From contig CM055095.1 of NCBI GenBank assembly GCA_029204225.1, forward strand, positions 70,287,574-70,351,573: a stretch of 64,000 nt of DNA, written 5' to 3'. The notes beneath the pieces are model-generated. The model saw only the letters and a program-made list of their open reading frames with translations. It had not been told where the DNA came from and did not search any database. This document shows, in pieces, positions 1 to 15,260 of the stretch (positions within the stretch are counted from its first letter, which is position 1; each line of letters begins with the position of its first letter). The translations under genes were made by a program, and so were the position numbers. The stretch comes from Diphasiastrum complanatum. Lineage: Eukaryota; Streptophyta; Lycopodiopsida; Lycopodiales; Lycopodiaceae.

Positions 1-716
1 AAAGCTATTGGCTTACCAAGATCACTCTCCAAAGAGATCAAGCCATGTGAGGCTTGTGCAGTACCAAAATTACATAAGAAGCCATATCCAAGGTCTTCCA
101 TCAAGACTACACATCCATTGGAGTTGATACACTCGGATGTACATTTTTCATCATCTAAAATCAAGGGAGAAGCCACTTGCTTTGTTACTTTTATTGATGA
201 TTTTACAAGGTACACATGGTTATATCTTTTTTCTTTTAAAGCTATGGTGGTGTATGACTATTGCCTTATTTTCAAAGCTTTTGTTGAAAAACAATTTTTT
301 CACAAAGTTCCATGACTTTTGTGAGCAAGAAGAGATCAAAAGATAATTCTCTTGTGCCTCTTCCCCTTCACAAAATGGGGTGGCCGAAAGAAAGAGTAGA
401 TCCTTATGTGAGTGTTCCAAAACAATTTAAATTGAAGCCTCTTTACCTATTGATTTTTTAGGAGAAGCTATAAATTGTGCAAACTACTTGTGCAATAGAT
501 TGCCTCACAATGCTCTTGGAGGAAAATTACCATATGAAGCCTTATTCAACAATAAGCCTATAGTTTTTAGAAGTGATTGCTTTGCTCATATTCCCTTGGA
601 AAAAAGGAGGAAAGAAGATCCAAGTTCACTCAAAGGGATCGTGGTTGGGTATTCATCCAACAAGAATGCATATAAAATCTTTTTCGTAGGGATTTTGATC
701 TAGAAGTTTCTATGGA
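1..716 (+). pseudogene. Ty1/copia integrase fragment, decayed
   Basis: Frame 1 from the first base reads through the CxxC end of a GAG-pre-integrase domain (C-E-A-C) into a copia integrase core: a LIHSDVH motif gives the first catalytic Asp near 137, followed by TFIDDFTRYTWLY. The frame breaks after about 315. The SQNGVAERK block that carries the catalytic Glu is near 370-390, and the C-terminal part (NRLPHNALGGKLPYEAL) is at 488-703. The segment with the second catalytic Asp is missing, so there is an internal deletion as well as frameshifts and stops. The element enters from the left edge, so its gag and protease lie outside. It resembles the copia at 40.3 kb in sequence and probably belongs to the same lineage. 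Confidence 0.85.
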
Positions 717-729
717 GGGAAACCAAATT

Positions 730-1185
730 CAAAAGAGGTCATGGATCTGTTATAAGTAGATGTACACACATGGGAAGAGCATAATTCTCTCTCTCCCACA
801 CCTCAGTCATGCTTATACATGAGTTCTCTTTGGGTTCATATATCCATTTTTGCACTATAGTGTTGATAATATGCAATCTTGTGTGTAGAATGCAATTTTA
901 TGTTATGTATCGGATCCACATGTGTGAAATACAATACCTTACTATTATTGTACGGACAAAAACTTCATTTTATCATATATTTGATGTTTGATCAAGATCT
1001 TATTGAGTTTACCTCACTTTTTTTGTAGTGGATGTTCGATTTCTACATTGTCAATGTTGCTACAGTGTGTTGACATTCATAACCAAAGATTAAGGGGACC
1101 TAATTGATATTAGTGATTCATATTTCTTCACACAATCATCTTCTTAGTGATTCATAATTCTTCACACTATCATCTGTGAAAATTT
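730..1185. other. Non-coding spacer, possible copia LTR remnant
   Basis: AT-rich sequence without a supportable gene. A stretch near 908-928 (ccacatgtgtgaaata core) closely matches one inside the copia LTR at 51.56 kb, so part of this may be an LTR remnant of the same copia family. That is an inference from one short match. Confidence 0.3.
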
Positions 1186-1188
1186 AAG

Positions 1189-1516
1189 ATGGAGACTATG
1201 CTAATGGCTAAGGAGTTGTATGATGTTGTCATAGGTGTAGAGGCAAGACCCGAAGCAGACGACATTGAAATCTCCTGATGGAAGCTAAAGGATGGAAAGG
1301 CTTTCATGCTGATCATCCTCAACATATCAGACACACAAATTGGCATTTATCACTCCTTATTCACCTAAGTCAAATGGCTTAGCCGAGAAGAAGAATTGTA
1401 CTCTGGTCGAGTCAGCCAAATGCATACTGGCACACGCATCATTGCCAAAGAACTTCTGGGCTAAAGTTGTTTCCACTGTAGCTTACGATGGGTGTATCAA
1501 ACAGTGTCCCATCTAG
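1189..1516 (+). pseudogene. Internally deleted Ty1/copia: gag joined to integrase
   Basis: From ATG 1189 the frame reads MAKELYDVVIGVEARP and, after one stop, WKLKDGKAF, which matches the N-terminal part of copia gag. About 30 bases later the sequence is already in the integrase C-terminal block: SPKSNGLAEKKN-type residues, then LAHASLPKNFWAKVV. The rest of gag, protease, pre-integrase and the first two catalytic Asp residues are absent, so a deletion has joined the two ends. It stops at about 1516 where the opposite-strand gypsy copy A begins to overlap. Remnant only. Confidence 0.75.
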
Positions 1517-3250
1517 ATGTTCAAGGTTCATGGCTCCATGGCTGAGGACCTCTTTGATGCAATACAGGCCTTCGCTTGTGAATTTCAATTTTTCTTTGAT
1601 CGCCTTGGTTTTATACATTTCACAAAGATCTTTCTTGTGTAACCGATGATCATGCCATGCTTTACGATGTGCTTTATCAGCCAATGCATATATAGCCAAT
1701 AGGCGTGTCTCACAAAGTTTCTATAAAGCTTCATGGTGCAATTGTAGAGATTTGGACTCATCAAGGTGCTGTGTGGTGGCAACTCGCAATGATGGCACCA
1801 AAAACTCTACTGGCATTACGACATCTTGATCATAAACCAGTTGAAATGGTGTCTGATCAGTGCTTCTCTTATATGTTGTCTTGAATGCCCATAGAGCAGT
1901 ATGTAGTTTGTGTTCCCAATCAAACTGATAGCTTCAATTGTTTTTGTGACAATGCTACACAAGATCTTGTTGGATGATTTTGTCTGTCCATTACCACGAG
2001 GATAATATGGCATGTTGAATCGATGGATCACGAAGAATTCCTTCAATAGGACCTTAACGGTTGACAAAATGGCTTCCGCAATCACTGACTATCTCCATCG
2101 GGCATCCAAAGTGCACAATGATGTTTTTGTATAAGAATTTAGCAGTAGCTCGTGCATTAGTAGTTTGCACTGCCTTGGCTTCTACCCATTTGGTGAGATA
2201 ATCCGTAGCCACGATGATATATGGGGCTTGTGAGCTTCTTACAGCTAGATGGATGGGATTGATATAGTTCAATTTCCACTTTTCAAATGGTGCTTGAGCT
2301 AGGACTGGATGTAATAGATCATAGTTCAATCTTGTCGGTCTCCTAGCTCGTTGGCACACATCGCATTTTCTTAAGTATTCTTCCGTGTATTTATGAATTG
2401 TCGGCCACCAGCATCTAGATTGCAAGATCTTGCGAACTGTAATGCTAGATGCAAAATGACCTCCACCCATGCCTTCATGTGAGAGGGAAATGATTTCGGT
2501 GGTCTCATGCGGAAGAACACCTCTTTGGAGGATGCTAAGTGATCCTCGTCGATATAGTCAACCGAAAATTAACTGGTAAGGTCCAGCCTTAAGTATCAAA
2601 TTTCACTATTATGCCTTTGGTAGGGATTTATCTGGTTGGCCCTGCATTAGATATTCAACTATGTCTGCAGCCCATTCTGGTACTGTCTCGATGTAGAACA
2701 AGGCAGCATTCGGTAACTCATCATCAGGTTGGGTTGTAGTTTCCTTCCTTTTGATTTGCGACACATGATCTGCCATATAATGTTGCTTTCCCTTACGTAC
2801 CACTATCCGAAAATCAAACTCCAACAATAGTAGCAACCATCGAGTGATTTGCCCTGTGTTGCAAGTTTTATTAACTAGATAGAGCAAGGGTTGATGGTCC
2901 GTATAAAACGCAAAAAGTGTGGCGATCAAATAGTGTCTAAACTTCTTGACCGCATAAATCATGGCCAGTGCTTCTCGCTCTGTGGTTGAGTAGTTCATTT
3001 TTTATTCACTGAGCTATTGACTGGCAAATCAAACCAAAAAGTCCTTTTTGCATTCTCTTGGATGGGTCAAGATGGCTCCAACTACATACTTTGAAGCATC
3101 TGTATGCACATGAAACTCTATTGTCCAATTAGGCGGTCGTAATTGAGACCAATGCATCTTTAAGGATTTGGAAAGCCTGTAAGGCTTCCTCCATCCAATG
3201 AGGTGAAGAAACAAAATGTTTCAAGCCACAAAGCTTTTCTAGCTTTTGAA
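1439..3250 (-). pseudogene. Ty3/gypsy pol remnant, copy A (RNase H, integrase)
   Basis: Read on the minus strand from about 3250: the end of the reverse transcriptase, RNase H (HVHTDASKYVVGAIL, then STTEREALAMIYAVKKFRHYL and TDHQPLLYLVNK, with MADHVSQI at its end), the integrase HHCC zinc finger (GGGHFASS...CDVCQRARRP near 2460-2330), the integrase core (ATDYLTKWVEAKAV; FGCPMEIVSDCGSHF with the second Asp; PYYPRGNGQ before the Glu) and the C-terminal domain (RKAWHDHRLHKKDL) down to 1439. Stops and frameshifts separate these blocks. The RT catalytic half is missing. The sequence is very close to copies B, C and D, so one family repeats across the window. It replicated through an RNA intermediate and is now dead. 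Confidence 0.9.
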
Positions 3251-3289
3251 TTTGAGCCAGTGTAAATACAAGGGAACTGCCCGAACGCG

Positions 3290-3800
3290 AAGACCAAAGC
3301 TTTGCGGACTGAAGGACACCCGATCGCAATGATCAAATGTTCACGGACCCAAAGAAACTCAATGGTGAAGCACGAAGGCCGAAGAAGACACGAAGACCGA
3401 AAGACGACGGATCTTCACGCTTAGAGAAAATCAGGAAAGTACCAGGAGGATGTCACCCTCTATGGATGATCCTGAAGGCAATCTAGATATCATTGGAATG
3501 TGTCTAGCCAGTCATTCTTGTAATAAAAAATTAGATTAAACTCTCTCTCTATTCATCTATATAAGCAGATTGAAGATAAGAGAATCGATTGCATTGGAGA
3601 TCAATTGGATTGTCAATTGCATTGGAACATCAATTTGGCTGTATACCAATGTAAGCTAAGCACAGTGTTGCTAGCGGATGTCCAAGAAGTCTGCTAGTAA
3701 GCGAGATGATTTGATATAGCTCGTGAGAGAGATAGTGCCTCTCACACTGACGCGCTGTGTGGGTGATGGAGAAGGAATGGGGGGTCAGTGTCGCGATGGC
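3290..3800 (+). promoter_or_regulatory. LTR-like promoter segment with TATA box
   Basis: No coding sequence is seen. On the + strand a TATATAA box lies at 3558-3564 after a CT-rich tract, followed by a leader-like stretch. This is the layout of a plant LTR or pol II promoter and it sits between gypsy copies A and B. The LTR ends and target duplication could not be located, so the assignment as an LTR is an inference. Confidence 0.35.
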
Positions 3801-3849
3801 GGTAGTCAGGTAGTAGTCTCAGATGATCCTCCCATGTCGTGTCGTTCTT

Positions 3850-6143
3850 GGTCTTTTTTCTTCTCTAGATGAGCTAGCCCTACTTGTACCTTCCTGCATG
3901 TAGTGCTCCAGAGCTGGGTCACCTATTCTAGGACCTTTTGTAAGTCTTGCTGTATCTTTTGAATTTGACTCTAAGATTCAAGCAGCTTATTCTCATAGTG
4001 CTCTTGATAAATCTTGGTATTGGCCTTGTGGGCTTCATACTTCTGAATCAATTCCACGTACCTCTGCATTCGAATGGCTTCTCCAGTGGTGGCACTACAA
4101 CAATATCTCCGGGCCTCACTTGGGTTAGCTCAACTGGTGTGGTCGTCAATCGGTGTTGCTCGGTAGAAGCTTGTGTGTCTTGTTGCTTGAGCTGATCTTG
4201 TAGCTGTAGGAAGTCTCGAATATGTTGTTGGATCAACCCTTGTAGTTCCTATCTTTTCAGCTCATTCTCTGTGGCTCGTATCCTCTTGTCTTTGAGCTAT
4301 GCTTGGCAAGCCTCCAGATCTTTAGTCTCCATTCTGACTCACCAACCAGTGCAAGTGGAAAGACATCTCGGCATGGGATTCAAGAGCTTGTTTGGCAGTC
4401 TTCGATAGGTTATTGACATCTCTAAACAAAGGGAATTGAGAAGGTGTGTAATGTGAGAGTGGGAAGCAAAATTGTGGATCTGACGGTAAGGTGGTGGCAG
4501 CAGGATCTGAGGTGGTGGTGGTAACTATATCAGAAGGGGTAGGTATTGTAGAAAGGGGAATGGAAGCAATATTGGATTGAGTTAGGGGTCCGCTCAATGG
4601 AGTTAACTCTTCTTTGATATGCACCACCTTTGTAGAGTCTCATCAGAGCTTTCTAACACATCATTAGTATCAAAGTAATCAATCTGATTAACATCGATAA
4701 TAATGGTGTGGGTGTGAGAGATTGGCAACGGCTCGGTTGACTCCATTGCCAGATTTACCTCTAGTACCTTCTCCTCGGCTGTTGTTGTGTGCTCCTCCCT
4801 CGATGCTGCCTTACCATCTTGCACTTGACTATCATATGTAATGGTTACTTTTGCTTGCTCTCCTCCTACTTGGTGCTCTTCCTCGGTTGCTAGTATCATC
4901 AATTGTGACACTCTAGATGTAGAAGCCAATGGCTTGTGAATGAGATCTGGAGGAGCTCTGGTCATCCTTTGTGCTGCTTGAAGATGCCTGAGTCTTGTGC
5001 CCTCGATCTACAACCATCATTTTGGTCTTCTTTGGTTGTGGAAGCACTGTCGGCAGTTGAGGCTTGTTACTTTCTGTGTCTGAACCGGAATGGATAGGGG
5101 TCTTGGAGCGTAACCTCCTTCTGCGCGTGATGGTTTATTTTTGTAGACTCTTGCACTTTCTCCTTTGTGGGCGGTGTCTGCTCCTCTTCAATTGCTACTC
5201 CGGTTGTTGCTCCTTGAGCGCTTTTGCTGCCTTTCTTCTGAGGTGCGATCTTCTTTGAGGACCTCGTGGCTGGCGTAGATGCTTCTGGTTGTTCCTCTTC
5301 CTGAGCAACTATGTTTGGCTCTGTTATCATCTACAACTGTCTAAGTTGCTTATTTATCCACTTATGGTAAAACTGCTTTTAGGTCATGTCGTTGAATCTG
5401 GGATTGCGTAATGTCAAAGAGCAGGTACCCAAATGTGGTGAAGGTCTTGCTGATTCTTCCTTCATACAGAAAATTCGCTATCACGCCGGCCCAGCTGTAG
5501 AGTGCAACTCTTTGCACAAGTGATTCTGCTAGCAACAAGAAAGCTAACATAGGAAAGCATTTTACCTTTGACCTCTGCTTGTGTGTATACTTGTCAGGTA
5601 TGCACATGTTGCAACCAATTCCTTGCTCTAGATGGCCTCTAACAGATAGCCATCCTTGTTCTTGTACTTCTCCACCAAGGTATCCAGAAATTGGAGATGC
5701 TGAGTGCTCTCTCGCTCCTTCAGCTTCTTCGTGATTCTGATTGGTCCTTCTAGAAAACCCAACTTCATCAGGTCTTTGGTGGCCAGAGGCACGATGAACG
5801 TGTGGCTACTGCTCCTTGAGAGATTGAATGAAAAATCCTTCAAGGTAGAATTGTATTGGTTATATGCTGATGTCATCAAGAAGTGGCTCTGATAACCATG
5901 GGTCGGAGGGATCTTAAATTCCATTCTCTGAAACACTGGTTGTGCCTCGTACTACCACTGTTGCATTTTCATCATATCCATTAGGCTTAGGCTTATGGGA
6001 ACAACAATGCTTCCAACCATAAACTTGAAATCAGTAGTAGTAGTCATGATTATCACTACTCGTCTTTGCGTGTTTAGGTTGTGAATTATTTCAATCTTTT
6101 TGGCGCTTTCTCGATCTGTAGAATCGCAAAGTGCAACTAACAA
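3850..6143 (-). pseudogene. Gypsy ORF3 (extra ORF downstream of pol), copy B
   Basis: Several minus-strand open stretches (6143-5952, 5936-5628, 5607-5362, 5330-5067, 4965-4322, 4236-4048) form one decayed protein. The N-terminal part ends in KDGYLLEAI at about 5650-5628, matching NDGYLLEAITDP in copy D and NNGYLIEAITEP in copy C. A Ser/Thr/Pro/Glu-rich low-complexity middle follows, then a Gln-rich coiled-coil stretch near 4236-4100. It lies directly 3' of copy B pol on the same strand, separated by a tandem-repeat spacer. I do not recognise a named domain and do not assign a function. Gag-like, envelope-like or transduced host gene are all possible, but I see no signal peptide or membrane segment favouring envelope. 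Multiple frameshifts and stops. Confidence 0.6.
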
Positions 6144-6399
6144 GTATGAAAAACGTAGTAGGGTAGTGATCTGATTGATCGATTGTATGTGTCAGAGCGT
6201 TGAGCATGCACAAGATCGTCAAAGAGTGGGGAGAGCCAGCACTGGGTTACACAAAAAAACTCTTGAGGTAGAATTACGTTTGCGAACGATCATTTTATGC
6301 TCGTCGATCGATGACACTCTGGGCTGATGTATCCATTAGTTGATGTGACCCTTGATTGACATATCGCTCGGGTATCTGCGGTATCTTCTGAGTGTTTTT

Positions 6400-6783
6400 G
6401 AGCAGTGCAATTATTTGCCTATGGTCATCTTACGGTATCTACAGTATATACGGTTGTCTGCGACCAGTGCAGTTATTTGCCTATGATCATCTTGCAGTGG
6501 TCATCGGTATCTTGCGATTGCCTTTGACCAATTCGGTTATTTGCCTACGGTCATCTTATGATGGTCTGTGGTATCTTGCGATTGCCTTCAACCAGTGCAG
6601 TTATTTTCTTGCGGTCATCTTGTGGGGGGTTTGCGGTATCTTGCGATTGCCTTCGACCAGTTCGGTTATTTGCCTACAATCATCTTACAGTGGTTTGTGG
6701 CATCTTGTGATTGCCTTCGACCAGTGCAGTTATTTGCCTACAGTCATCTTACGGTGGTCAACGATCTTTTGCAGTGGTCGTTT
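6400..6783. repeat. 64-bp tandem repeat, about 6 units
   Basis: Units start at 6400, 6463, 6527, 6591, 6656 and 6720, a spacing of 63-65 bp. Each has a 'ccagtgcagttatttgcc' or 'ccagttcggttatttgcc' core followed by a 'catctta...ttgcgattgcctt' stretch. From unit 3 on, the two core types alternate, suggesting a 128-bp higher-order unit. The array sits in the spacer between pol and ORF3 of gypsy copy B. The overlapping open frames here are by-products of the repeat. Confidence 0.85.
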
Positions 6784-6939
6784 GCGGTTTAACTGTTAGT
6801 CAAATTTCTCATTAACCAATCATGTCTAATGTTTCTAGTTGTATAGATCCATTGGTATGAACTTGGTGATCACATAAGGATGACCTTGGCCTTGACACTT
6901 GATCTCCTTCAACCAATTCTTTCAATCAAATATGATTAT

Positions 6940-8831
6940 CATGCCAAGCCTTTTGTCTGGTTTGTTTACTAGATGTGCATGCTAGCTTGATAACCGAGTT
7001 TCACAGAGTTTGTGAAGGTTAAGAAATCGGTGCTTGTTGGTTGCTTCCTCACCAAGTTGCTCAGAATATGCAACTCATAAAGACAGTATGATATATTCAA
7101 TCGACATTACCGCCTCTTGGCCGTAAACCAACTGAAAGGGTGTCATCTTCATGGATCTACGCACTGTGGTTCTGAAATCCCAAATAGCTGAATATAACTT
7201 TGTTTTCCAATCATTTCAAGTGGCTCCAACTATTTTGGTCAAAATGCGCAGATGATCTTGTTTGAGGATTTTGCTAACCCGTTGCATCGAGAATAGTATG
7301 GGGTGCTTTTGCAATGCTTCACAAAGCAATGGGCTAGGAGGTTATGTACAACATCATTGAGGAAGTAAGTCCCTCTGTCACTCACTAACTCTATTGGAAA
7401 ACCGAATCGGGTTATAATGTTTTCATACAAAAACTTGGCTGTAACTTTGGTAGTAGCTTGCTTCGTTGCTCTATCTTCTACCCAATTTGTAGCATAGTCA
7501 GTGGCCACTAAGATATATCTGGATTGAGTACCTCGGGCGGCTAGGCTGATCGGTCCTATAAAATCAATTCCCCATTTATGAACTTTTCCTTCGGTTATTG
7601 AGAAGTCTTGATTATTTGGCAGGCATCACAAGTTTTGATTTGTGCGTAAGTGTCCTTAAATAACGTCGACCACCAGTATCCGACTAATAATATTTTCTTA
7701 GCGGTATTGTCAAACGAGAAGAGTCCTCCTCCTTCACCTTCATGCGATAGGAGAATTATTTGTTCTACTTCATCCTCATTAACACATCTCCTGATTATTC
7801 CATCCACACATCTTTTATACAATTGTCCAGCAATTAAAAGGTAAGGTCTAGACTTCAAAATCAGTTTGTGCTTATCGACTTTAGACATAGTTGGATTCAT
7901 TACTCCGGTTGATAAAAATGAGACTAGGTCTTCGGCCCATCTAGGAGTAGCATCGATTTGGAATAGATAGGCATCCGATAGATCATCGTTTATAGGTTCC
8001 ATGAGTTTCTCGGCTAATGTTATCCTGGACAAATGGTCAGCAAGAAAATGTTGCTTACCTTTCCTAACGATAATTTTAAAGTCAAACTCCAAAATGATGA
8101 GTAGCCATCTTGCTATACGACCAGTGTTGCATGGTTTATTCAACAAATATAGCAATGCTTGAGGATGTCGTAACTTTTGTACAACATATATCATTGCTAA
8201 AGCCTCTCTTTCGATCATGAAATAATTTACTCTAGTAGCGACTAGTTGTCTACTGAGGAACGAATCGGGTAGTTTTTCCGAATTCTCTTGGCTGTGTTAG
8301 GATGACTCCAATAACATACTTACTAGCATCAATATGAATATGGAATTCTAACTGATAGTTTGGTGCTTGGAGAATGGGTGCAGTGACAAGTGCATGCTTC
8401 AAATCCTCAACTGCTTTTATTCTCTCTTTGGTCCATTTTGGATCCGTAATCACTTCATAAATTAATTTGGCTTTTCCTACAAAATCAAGAATAAATATGC
8501 AAAATGGCCTACGAAGATATAGATTTCTTTTACTGTGGCCGGTAGTGGCTTTCTTGGATCACTTTCACCTTAGCCGAATCCGTTGAGATGCCATCTTTGG
8601 ATATGAGATGTCTTAACGCCGCAAATAGAACTGATTGTGAATATTCTATCTAGCAAGATGGATATTACATTGGGAGAATTTCTTAAATTTTTTTAGATCC
8701 ACACATATTCTTAATTTACCATTCTTCTTGGGAACCACCAAAATGGGCGATAACCACGTCGTATATTGTTGTGTCGTCGATGTAGCATAGGGGTCCGTCG
8801 CTGGGAGCGGCAACCTCGCCTTCACCTGCAT
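6940..8831 (-). pseudogene. Ty3/gypsy pol remnant, copy B
   Basis: Minus strand from 8831: reverse transcriptase N-terminal motif (WLSPILVVPKKNGKLRICVDL), then a deletion removing most of the RT including the YxDD site. RNase H follows (HIHIDASKYVIGVILTQP; REALAMIYVVQKLRHP; LADHLSRI), then the integrase zinc finger (GEGGGLFSF...CDACQI), core (ATDYATNWVEDRA; FGFPIELVSDRGTYF; PYYSRCNG) and C-terminal remains to about 6940. Some frames are long (8218-7595, 207 aa), so it decayed later than copy A, or more slowly. Its 5' end is lost in the GA-rich repeat island at 8.8 kb. Same family as copies A, C and D but noticeably diverged. Confidence 0.9.
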
Positions 8832-8966
8832 AGCAAGAAGAGAGAGGGAGAGGAGAGAGAGGAGAGAGAGGAGAAAGAGAGTGGAGAGAGGGAGAGAGAG
8901 AATGCCTAGGTTGAGAAAGGCTTTGGGGGCCCGAGCGCCTACCCAAAGCTATTCTATCCCAACGAA

Positions 8967-8968
<2 letters not shown>

Positions 8969-9058
<90 letters not shown>
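8969..9058. repeat. (GA)n microsatellite
   Basis: About 90 bp of uninterrupted GA dinucleotide, preceded from 8840 by an imperfect GA-rich run. The long Ser-Leu or Arg-Glu open frames here are translations of the repeat, not genes. Confidence 0.98.
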
Positions 9059-9064
<6 letters not shown>

Positions 9065-9182
9065 TGGAGAAACCAAAGAGTTTTATTAGAATGAGAATTG
9101 AAGATGATACAATACAAAGGAAATGGCTCCCTCTTATAGATTTAGAGGTGAGCCTCCTTCACTCTCATTGGCCACTTCATTG

Positions 9183-10330
9183 AGGCAAGGATTCTAATCC
9201 AAGCCTTTCAAAGAAACCCAACTTAAATCTAATGGTGCTAAGAAAGCACAAGGGCACTCACATGATTCATGTGAGTTCTACTTTGTGCAACTTAGATTCC
9301 TTATTTTTCAACTTGACTTTGTGAACTTGGGCGTCAAACTTTTTTATTTACCAAGTCACTAGAACACAACTTAAACTATTTAACTAGTGTGCTCATTGGG
9401 TTGGGCTTACACATGCAGGACGCCAATGCCCTTGCACTTATTATTCTACTGTACACTGTACTGTGGCGGGGCCCACTAGGTAAGGCTTGGCCAACAGTAT
9501 TTCAAGTGGTGGGACCCACTTGTTCATTATTGTGCAGGAAATACCCACAACAGGGTCCGCGGCCCAAAGTAGTGCTGATCCCTCGGCACTAGGCTGCAAC
9601 TGTGGTGAATGGGCGCTGTTGTCGGTTCTTTTATTGCTGGGACATGGGTGTTTCAAGAAAAGCGTGGGTAGAATTCGCTTACGTAGAACTTGAGGCTTTA
9701 TTGATTGTTGATCAGCAAGAACCTGGACTTGCCAAATTTTCAATTATACTCATAAGGGTCTAGTGGCCATACCAGATAACCTTGTTCGTTGACAATTGGG
9801 TAGTCAAGGCATTCCATCAAAGGATCCCAAGATAAATCTTGCTGATATAATGGATTCTCGTATGCCATATTCTCCAAGCACCAAACTATCAGTCGAGGTA
9901 TGCCATAACCTGACGACTTTCCTCAGTAGTCAATATCCTAGATTGAGGACAAGGCATTGTCATTGTAGGCATTGGTGCTTGCTGTATTGGAGGCCTATTT
10001 GGGCTTGGATTCCCTGGATTTGGCCTTTGAAGAATGGATATACCCAGATTTGGCGTTGGTTTGGGCTGCTGCATTATGGAACAATGAGACTTCGGTTGAA
10101 TCTTGCTCGTTGAGGGACAATCATCAACTTTAGTCTTCCCTTGATCATTGCACTTCCCCGTTGAAGGCTGTGTGATGGCACTGTTCCTTGGATCTTGTGC
10201 CGAATTGCCTTCAAGTTGCCCTGTTGACGCTAGTCCCCTTTGTAATTCATCACCATTGGCGTGATGGATTTTACCATCTCTGCGGTACCTATGCGGCCTA
10301 ATTGTGGTCCCTTTGTGGCCTAATTGCAAT
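9183..10330 (-). mobile_element. Possible gypsy LTR fragment and internal 3' sequence
   Basis: The stretch 9395-9500 resembles the outer part of copy D's 3' LTR at 42.49-42.58 kb: both have 'gggttgg-cttacaca-gcagg' and end in 'ccaacagtat'. Read on the minus strand, an LTR would therefore start (TGTTGG) at about 9495, with internal sequence above it. The minus-strand frame 10329-9889 is Pro/Gln/Ser-rich and could be internal coding sequence, but I find no diagnostic motif. A tentative reading from short matches. Confidence 0.35.
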
Positions 10331-10529
10331 CCCTATGCGGCCGATGATATATATATAATTGCGGTCCCTATGCATCCGAGAGAGATTGAGCATCATGAGC
10401 ACCGTGAGTGAGTGACTGACTGACTGACTGAGTGAGAGAGAGGGAGATCCGAGAGAGAGAGAACATCGTGACTTTGCGGTCTTTTGCGGAGGGGAGGGCT
10501 GAAGCGAGGGGCAACCATGAGAACCGTGC

Positions 10530-10763
<234 letters not shown>

Positions 10764-11074
10764 GAGGGCAATGAGTGAGTGAGTGGAAGGGTCGCAAACA
10801 TCGTGAAGGGAGGGGCCGCAAAACCTCCTTTGCAGTCGTTTGGGAGGGAGCGAGTCAGAGAGGAACTGTTGAAAGCCGTGAGCACCGTTGAGAACCATGA
10901 GAACCTCTCTCACGGTTCCTCTCTCAACGGTTCTCACGGCGAGTGAGAGAGAGAGAGAGAGGGAGATCCGAGAGAGAGAGAGAACATCGTGACTTTGCGG
11001 TCTTTTGCGGAGGGGAGGGTTGAAGCAAGGGGCAACCATGAGAACCGTGCTAGAGAGAGAGAGAGAGAGAGAGA

Positions 11075-11177
11075 GCATAGGGAGGGGTCATATAGGACCG
11101 CTAAGGGAGCAAAGGAGGGGGGCGTATTGGACCGCTAAGGGAGCATAGGGAGGGGCCGCATAGGACCGCTAAGGGAG
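11075..11177. repeat. 34-bp minisatellite, 3 units (second block)
   Basis: Same unit as at 10628, with starts at 11075, 11109 and 11143. It is carried by the second copy of the large duplication. Confidence 0.93.
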
Positions 11178-11259
11178 AGGGCAGTGAGTGAGTGAGTGGA
11201 AGGGTCGCAAACACCGTGAAGGGAGGGGTCGCAAACACCTCCTTTGCGGTCGTTTGGGA

Positions 11260-12041
<782 letters not shown>

Positions 12042-12104
12042 ATCGAGAGAACTGTGTGAGCGAGAGATAGGGAGAACCGTGAGTGAGAGAGAGAATGCGC
12101 TGAT

Positions 12105-12490
12105 GCAACAACTGAATCAGCACTCATTTGCTCATGCTCCAGGTGTCATTTAGATGCCTTATTACTTTCGTGAAAGTTGGAAACAATGATTTGTTCAAAA
12201 GTGTGATAAATGACAAAGATTCTCTTCCTCACGAATGCATTTGGAAGCTGGTATAGTTTGGATTATTTGAAGGCTGGTATAGAGAGATCGTACTTGAAAG
12301 ATCTGCACAGGGCATGCTGAGAACACTGCCAGGAGCAAAAGGATGTTGAAAATTGATGGTATGAATGTGGTGAAATGCGATCAACGTTGCCTTTGTTTGT
12401 GGTGAAATGCATTGCCTAACGGACCGTGATCTCGGATCTGTAAGGCCCGCCTAACGGACCGAGCATTTAGGCCTCATAGGGACCGTGAGA
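12105..12490. other. Short non-repeat stretch, no gene seen
   Basis: Unique-looking sequence between microsatellites. No coding or RNA feature could be supported. The ending 'taggcctcatagggaccgtgagaaccg' echoes the minisatellite motifs. Confidence 0.5.
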
Positions 12491-12654
<164 letters not shown>

Positions 12655-12799
12655 AGCCAGTCTACTTGCTATTCATTAATCTGATTTGATTGATGGGCGA
12701 TCTGTGGACTCATCCATGTGCATTTACGGTGCGGTTGAGGTTGAGGTTCATTCACTTCGTTTAGAGCATTTAGGCCGCATAGGGACTGTGAGAACCGTA

Positions 12800-14650
<1,851 letters not shown>

Positions 14651-14659
14651 ACTAGGTCT

Positions 14660-15260
14660 AGGGCTTTGTCATGGAAACTTGAATGGAATAGCTGGTAGCA
14701 AATATAGATACAATTGGATCAAATAGAATTTGAGATTTGTCATGTCAAATTCTTTAGAAAGATTTGACTTAGTAATCTCTAACAAAGAGACGAAATTTCT
14801 TAAAAGCGGATAATCATCTACATAAAGTGCAATAATTATGCAACTTGGACCATCATGTTTGATATAGACACTCAAGTCAACAACACTTGAGTAAAACTTA
14901 ATCTGTAAAGATATTTGTTAAATTGTTCGAACCAAGATCTAGCTGCCTACTTGAGTCCATAAAGAGCTTTACAAATCTTACAGACTCAATCTTCTAGACC
15001 TTTGATAATGTAACCTTTAGGTTGTTGCATGTAGATATCTTCATAGATGAAACCATTCAGAAATGCAGTTTCTACATCCATATGATGTACTTCAAGGTCT
15101 TCAGGTTTGAATAGATGCAAGTTTTATAATAGGACTAAAGGTCTCTATGTAATTGACTCATGGTACTTGTGAGTAGCATTTGGCTATGAGTCTTGCCTTC
15201 CATTTCAAAATCGAGCTGTTATACTTCTTCTTGAAAATCCACTTGCAATGGTTTGACAAG
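14660..15260 (-). pseudogene. Ty1/copia reverse transcriptase remnant
   Basis: Minus-strand frames carry copia RT landmarks in order from 15260 downward: KWIFKKKYNS with a K-A-R-L-I-A-K core, an F-S-P-I-like block, a KSLYGLKQA-type block near 14960, and YIKHDGPSCIIIALYVDD with the YVDD catalytic motif near 14830. Stops and frameshifts occur throughout. No LTRs could be tied to it. Confidence 0.75.

Noticed and set aside
6392..6799. 135-aa plus-strand frame
   Set aside because: Produced by the 64-bp tandem repeat, whose period is not a multiple of three. No coding signature.
8716..9183. Open frames of poly Ser-Leu or Arg-Glu over GA tracts here and at 10.4-13.9 and 20.0-20.3 kb
   Set aside because: They are translations of dinucleotide or tetranucleotide repeats with no domain and open frames on both strands.
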